Both the position numbers and the translations under genes were made by a program. A stretch of 24,260 nucleotides of DNA, taken from Embleya sp040605455. Its GTDB lineage: Bacteria; Actinomycetota; Actinomycetes; Streptomycetales; Streptomycetaceae. Under the pieces are notes generated by a model. That model was not told the DNA's origin, searched no databases, and worked only from the letters and a program-made list of their open reading frames with translations. Shown here piece after piece: positions 21,826 to 24,260 of this stretch; positions within the stretch are counted from its first letter, which is position 1, and the number at the start of each line of letters is the position of its first letter. The stretch covers positions 1 to 24,260 of the forward strand of contig NZ_JBEXCV010000136.1 of assembly GCF_040605455.1 (NCBI RefSeq), read 5' to 3'.

Positions 21826-22588
21826 TGTCGAGACGGCCAAGTCTTCGCCTCCGCCTTTTGGATGGTGCCCGGTACACCCGCCGCCGTCACGGAGATGCGT
21901 CGTGCCTCGCCCTGCCGCGTCGCGCGCGAAAGCCGGGTCGGCGTCCCGCAGTTGCGTGTGCCGGCCGTCCCCGATCCGAAACGGGACGTCGACTGCGCAC
22001 AACCACGAACTCGCCCCAGAAGCCCATCGCTCTCCCGCACTCGCAGATTCGCAAACGACCGTAACGAGCCTCGCCGATACGTGCGGGACGAGTCTGCCGG
22101 CGCCTCGGACCACGAGCACGGTGCCGAGCGGTCTGCCGGCGGTCGCCGGGCACGACCTGGCGGCGAGCCTCGACAGCGTCGCCAAGACCCGAGCGTGTAC
22201 GCGACAGCGGAAGAACGTTTGGAACGGCTGCGATCCCTGTTGACGGGAACACCGAACTTGTATGGGATATCCGCATTTCGCACCTCGAATTTCGCACCTC
22301 GAAGGGACTCCCACCATGCGTCGGTGATCGCGGTCGCGGTGTCGGCCCTTCATCGCACGCGACGACGGCTGTACGGACTGCGACCGGGCCCGAAACCCGT
22401 CGGATGAGATCGGGCGCCTGTTCGACGGGTACGGAACCGCCGTCCCGCCCTCGAAGGGCTGTTGGAGACTCGTTCGAGTAGCGTACGCCCAGCTTTGCGG
22501 CGCACTTTCTGTTATCGCGGCCCCGGCCGAACGGTCTCCCCTGTGTAAGACGGGACAGGCGAGTACCCAGAGGGAGAGTGGCACGGAC
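21826..22588. other. 763-bp interval without a recognisable gene
   Basis: Open frames exist on both strands, but their Arg/Ser/Pro-rich composition and lack of ribosome binding sites argue against coding. The interval has a 14-bp tandem duplication (22275-22302) and an AT-rich patch around 22255-22295 with TTGACG at 22240-22245 that could belong to a promoter pointing at the sigma-factor gene. A -10 box at good spacing is not clear. Confidence 0.4.
22275..22302. repeat. Perfect 14-bp tandem duplication
   Basis: ATTTCGCACCTCGA occurs twice in direct succession (22275-22288 and 22289-22302), in non-coding DNA about 290 bp before the sigma-factor gene. Confidence 0.8.
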
Positions 22589-24166
22589 GTGGGCGCGAGC
22601 GGGAAACACGACAGCGCGGTGGTGGAGGCGGCACGTCGGGGCGACCAGCGGGCCCAGGACGAGCTCGTAGCCGCGTATCTACCGCTCGTGTACAACATCG
22701 TTGGCCGGGCCCTGAACAGGCACGCCGACGTCGACGACGTGGTCCAGGAGACCATGATCCGCGCACTCGGCGGTCTGGGATCCCTGGGTGACCCGGAAAG
22801 CTTCCGGTCCTGGCTGGTGGCCATCACGATGAACCAGATACGCGGCCACTGGCAGACGCGCAGTGTCGCGCCGGGCGGTTCCGGTCTGCAGGACGCCCAC
22901 GACGTCGCGGACCCGCGCGCGGACTTCGTGGACCTGACGATCATGCGACTCGGTCTGGAGGGGCAGCGGCGGGAAGTGGCCGAGGCCACCCGCTGGTTGG
23001 ACGCCGACGATCGTGCGCTGCTGGCGATGTGGTGGATGGAGGCGGCGGGCGAGCTGGAGCGGGCCGAGATGGCCGCCGCGCTGGAGCTGTCGCCGAAACA
23101 CACCGCGGTGCGCGTGCAGCGGATGAAGGCGCAGCTGGACACGGCCCGGGTGGTGGTGCGGGCGCTGTCCGCGGTGCCCGGCTGTGTGTTGCTGGACGAC
23201 GTGATCAGGACGTGGGACGGCATCCCGTCGGCGCTGTGGCGCAAGCGGGTCGCGCGGCACGCGCGTGACTGCACGGTTTGTTCCGGATGCGTGGCGGGGC
23301 TGGTGCCGGCCGAGAGGCTGCTGGCGGGCCTCGCTCTGGTGCCCGTGGTCGAGGTATTGAGGGGTCTCGCGGGGGCGGCTGCGTTCGGGGGCGCCGGGGT
23401 GCCCGGCGAGGCGGCGGCTTTCGACGCGGTGGGTGGTGGTGGCCGGTTGCGCGACGGCCGGGCCCGCCGAATACGCAGGCGGCGCCGTGCGAGCGCCGTG
23501 GCCGCCGCTGTCGCCCTGCTGGTAGCGGGAGGCACGTTCGTCGAAATCACCGTACTGTCGCCGGGCGAGGACAAGGATCCGGTGTGGTCGGCGTCCGCCA
23601 CCGAGTCGGAGTCCGCGACGCCTTCGGCACCCGCCGTCTCCCTGTCGCCTGTCGCCTCGGCGTCCCCGTCCCGCTCGCCCATCAGGTCCGCCTCGCCGAA
23701 CCCCACCACGTCACCCACGAAGTCGCCTCCGGCGCCGACCACGGCCAAGCCGCGTCCGACGCCGTCGACGCAGCCCATGACCACGGCCGATCCCGCGGGC
23801 GGCCCGGCCGAGAAGGTCCTGGCGATCACCAACTCCGAGCGAGCCAAGGCGGGATGCGGCGCCCTGACCCTCGACTCCCGCCTCACCCGCGCCGCCCAGT
23901 TGCACAGCGAGGACATGTCGGCCAACGGCTACCTCTCCCACACCAGCCAGGACGGCCGAACCTTCGTCGACAGGGCCCGCGCACAGAGCTTCGCGAACCC
24001 CGGCGCCGAGAACATCGCCCGCGGCCAGAACTCCCCCGAGCAGGTGATGAAGTCGTGGATGAACTCACCGGGCCACCGCGACAACATCCTCAACTGCTCC
24101 CTGACCAAAATGGGCCTCGGCGTGGACAGCAAGGACTGGACATGGACCCAGATATTCGGCTTCTAA
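22589..24166 (+). CDS. ECF-type sigma factor fused to zinc-finger, transmembrane segment and extracellular CAP domain
   Basis: A 525-residue one-piece protein. Residues about 25-90 are sigma region 2 (YLPLVYNIVGRALNRHADVD, then DVVQETMIRALGGLG and FRSWLVAITMNQIRGHW). Residues about 130-190 are sigma region 4 (MAAALELSPKHTAVRVQRMK). An anti-sigma-like zinc motif H-x3-C-x2-C follows (H224, C228, C231), with a further C234. After a basic stop-transfer sequence (RARRIRRRRR, 291-300) comes one membrane helix (ASAVAAAVALLVAGGTFVEI, 301-320). A Ser/Thr/Pro-rich extracellular linker (about 331-405) leads to a CAP/SCP domain (408-525) with LHSEDMSANGYLSHTSQDGR, GAENIARG and WMNSPGHRDNIL, including H439, H451, E474 and H496, plus C423/C503. 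Domain order puts the sigma factor in the cytosol and CAP outside. GTG 22589 is chosen as the only start in frame near GGGAGAG. Sigma factors with C-terminal anti-sigma-like and membrane extensions are known in actinobacteria. Confidence 0.88.
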   Translation: MGASGKHDSAVVEAARRGDQRAQDELVAAYLPLVYNIVGRALNRHADVDDVVQETMIRALGGLGSLGDPESFRSWLVAITMNQIRGHWQTRSVAPGGSGLQDAHDVADPRADFVDLTIMRLGLEGQRREVAEATRWLDADDRALLAMWWMEAAGELERAEMAAALELSPKHTAVRVQRMKAQLDTARVVVRALSAVPGCVLLDDVIRTWDGIPSALWRKRVARHARDCTVCSGCVAGLVPAERLLAGLALVPVVEVLRGLAGAAAFGGAGVPGEAAAFDAVGGGGRLRDGRARRIRRRRRASAVAAAVALLVAGGTFVEITVLSPGEDKDPVWSASATESESATPSAPAVSLSPVASASPSRSPIRSASPNPTTSPTKSPPAPTTAKPRPTPSTQPMTTADPAGGPAEKVLAITNSERAKAGCGALTLDSRLTRAAQLHSEDMSANGYLSHTSQDGRTFVDRARAQSFANPGAENIARGQNSPEQVMKSWMNSPGHRDNILNCSLTKMGLGVDSKDWTWTQIFGF

Positions 24167-24260
24167 GTGGGGATTTAGGCATAGGTTGAGGCGTTAAGTC
24201 GCTTGGCTGCCAGTGGCATTCGGCAGGATTTGCGCCATACATGCATCCTCGCATCCGCGA

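Noticed and set aside
21712..23925. A 737-codon minus-strand open frame across the sigma-CAP gene and its upstream region
   Set aside because: Composition is Ser/Arg/Ala-rich without any recognisable domain and it is the shadow of a well-supported plus-strand gene.

Overview
The window is GC-rich throughout. Coding stretches have G/C-ending codons, GTG starts are common and GGAGG-type ribosome binding sites are frequent. Gene content includes an actinobacterial Pmt, a ROK regulator with a Streptomyces-type xylAB pair, a CYP, and many Sec-exported proteins and lipoproteins. Together these point to a streptomycete (Streptomyces or a relative such as Embleya or Kitasatospora). It reads as a loosely packed chromosomal-arm-like region: mostly single genes separated by 200-830 bp, with no rRNA, tRNA, IS element or convincing CRISPR array.

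Left part (1-8450). The window opens inside a protein O-mannosyltransferase gene (1-1362). A convergent PPOX-fold flavoprotein-like gene (1399-1917) and a polytopic membrane protein (2175-2984) follow, the latter with a strong terminator. Next is a divergent xylose locus: a ROK-family repressor (3184-4380, minus) faces xylA (4508-5665) and xylB (5667-7103). An AT-rich imperfect palindrome between them overlaps a candidate -10 box. A coding-looking gene remnant lies directly behind xylB. LtrA (7251-8438, minus) follows and is probably translated from a leaderless mRNA.

Middle (8450-16510). A perfect 11-bp-arm palindrome precedes a secreted M9-type collagenase (8804-11125), which ends in two strong hairpins. 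After a 480-bp non-coding stretch come an unrecognised cytosolic protein (11765-12739), a 141-residue protein that looks like a free-standing EF-G domain IV (12920-13345), a small secreted four-cysteine protein (13742-14104) and a cytochrome P450 (14533-15783). The 727-bp interval behind the P450 holds a fragment of a VOC/glyoxalase-like gene on the minus strand and a very large inverted repeat (16303-16393).

Right part (16511-24260). This holds an orphan family-5 solute-binding lipoprotein (16511-18160), a shared bidirectional terminator, a convergent multidomain secreted metalloprotease-like protein (18238-19998), a small secreted two-cysteine protein (20466-20744, minus), a lipoprotein (21068-21754) and a one-piece ECF sigma factor / zinc finger / transmembrane / CAP-domain fusion (22589-24166).

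Functionally, only xylR-xylA-xylB forms a clear pathway (xylose to xylulose-5-phosphate). The recurring theme elsewhere is the cell surface: a mannosyltransferase acting on exported proteins, two secreted zinc-protease-like proteins, two lipoproteins, two small secreted proteins and a membrane-spanning sigma factor with an extracellular CAP domain. The items most worth following up are the stand-alone EF-G domain IV protein, the sigma-CAP fusion, the 91-bp inverted repeat and the palindrome in front of the collagenase.
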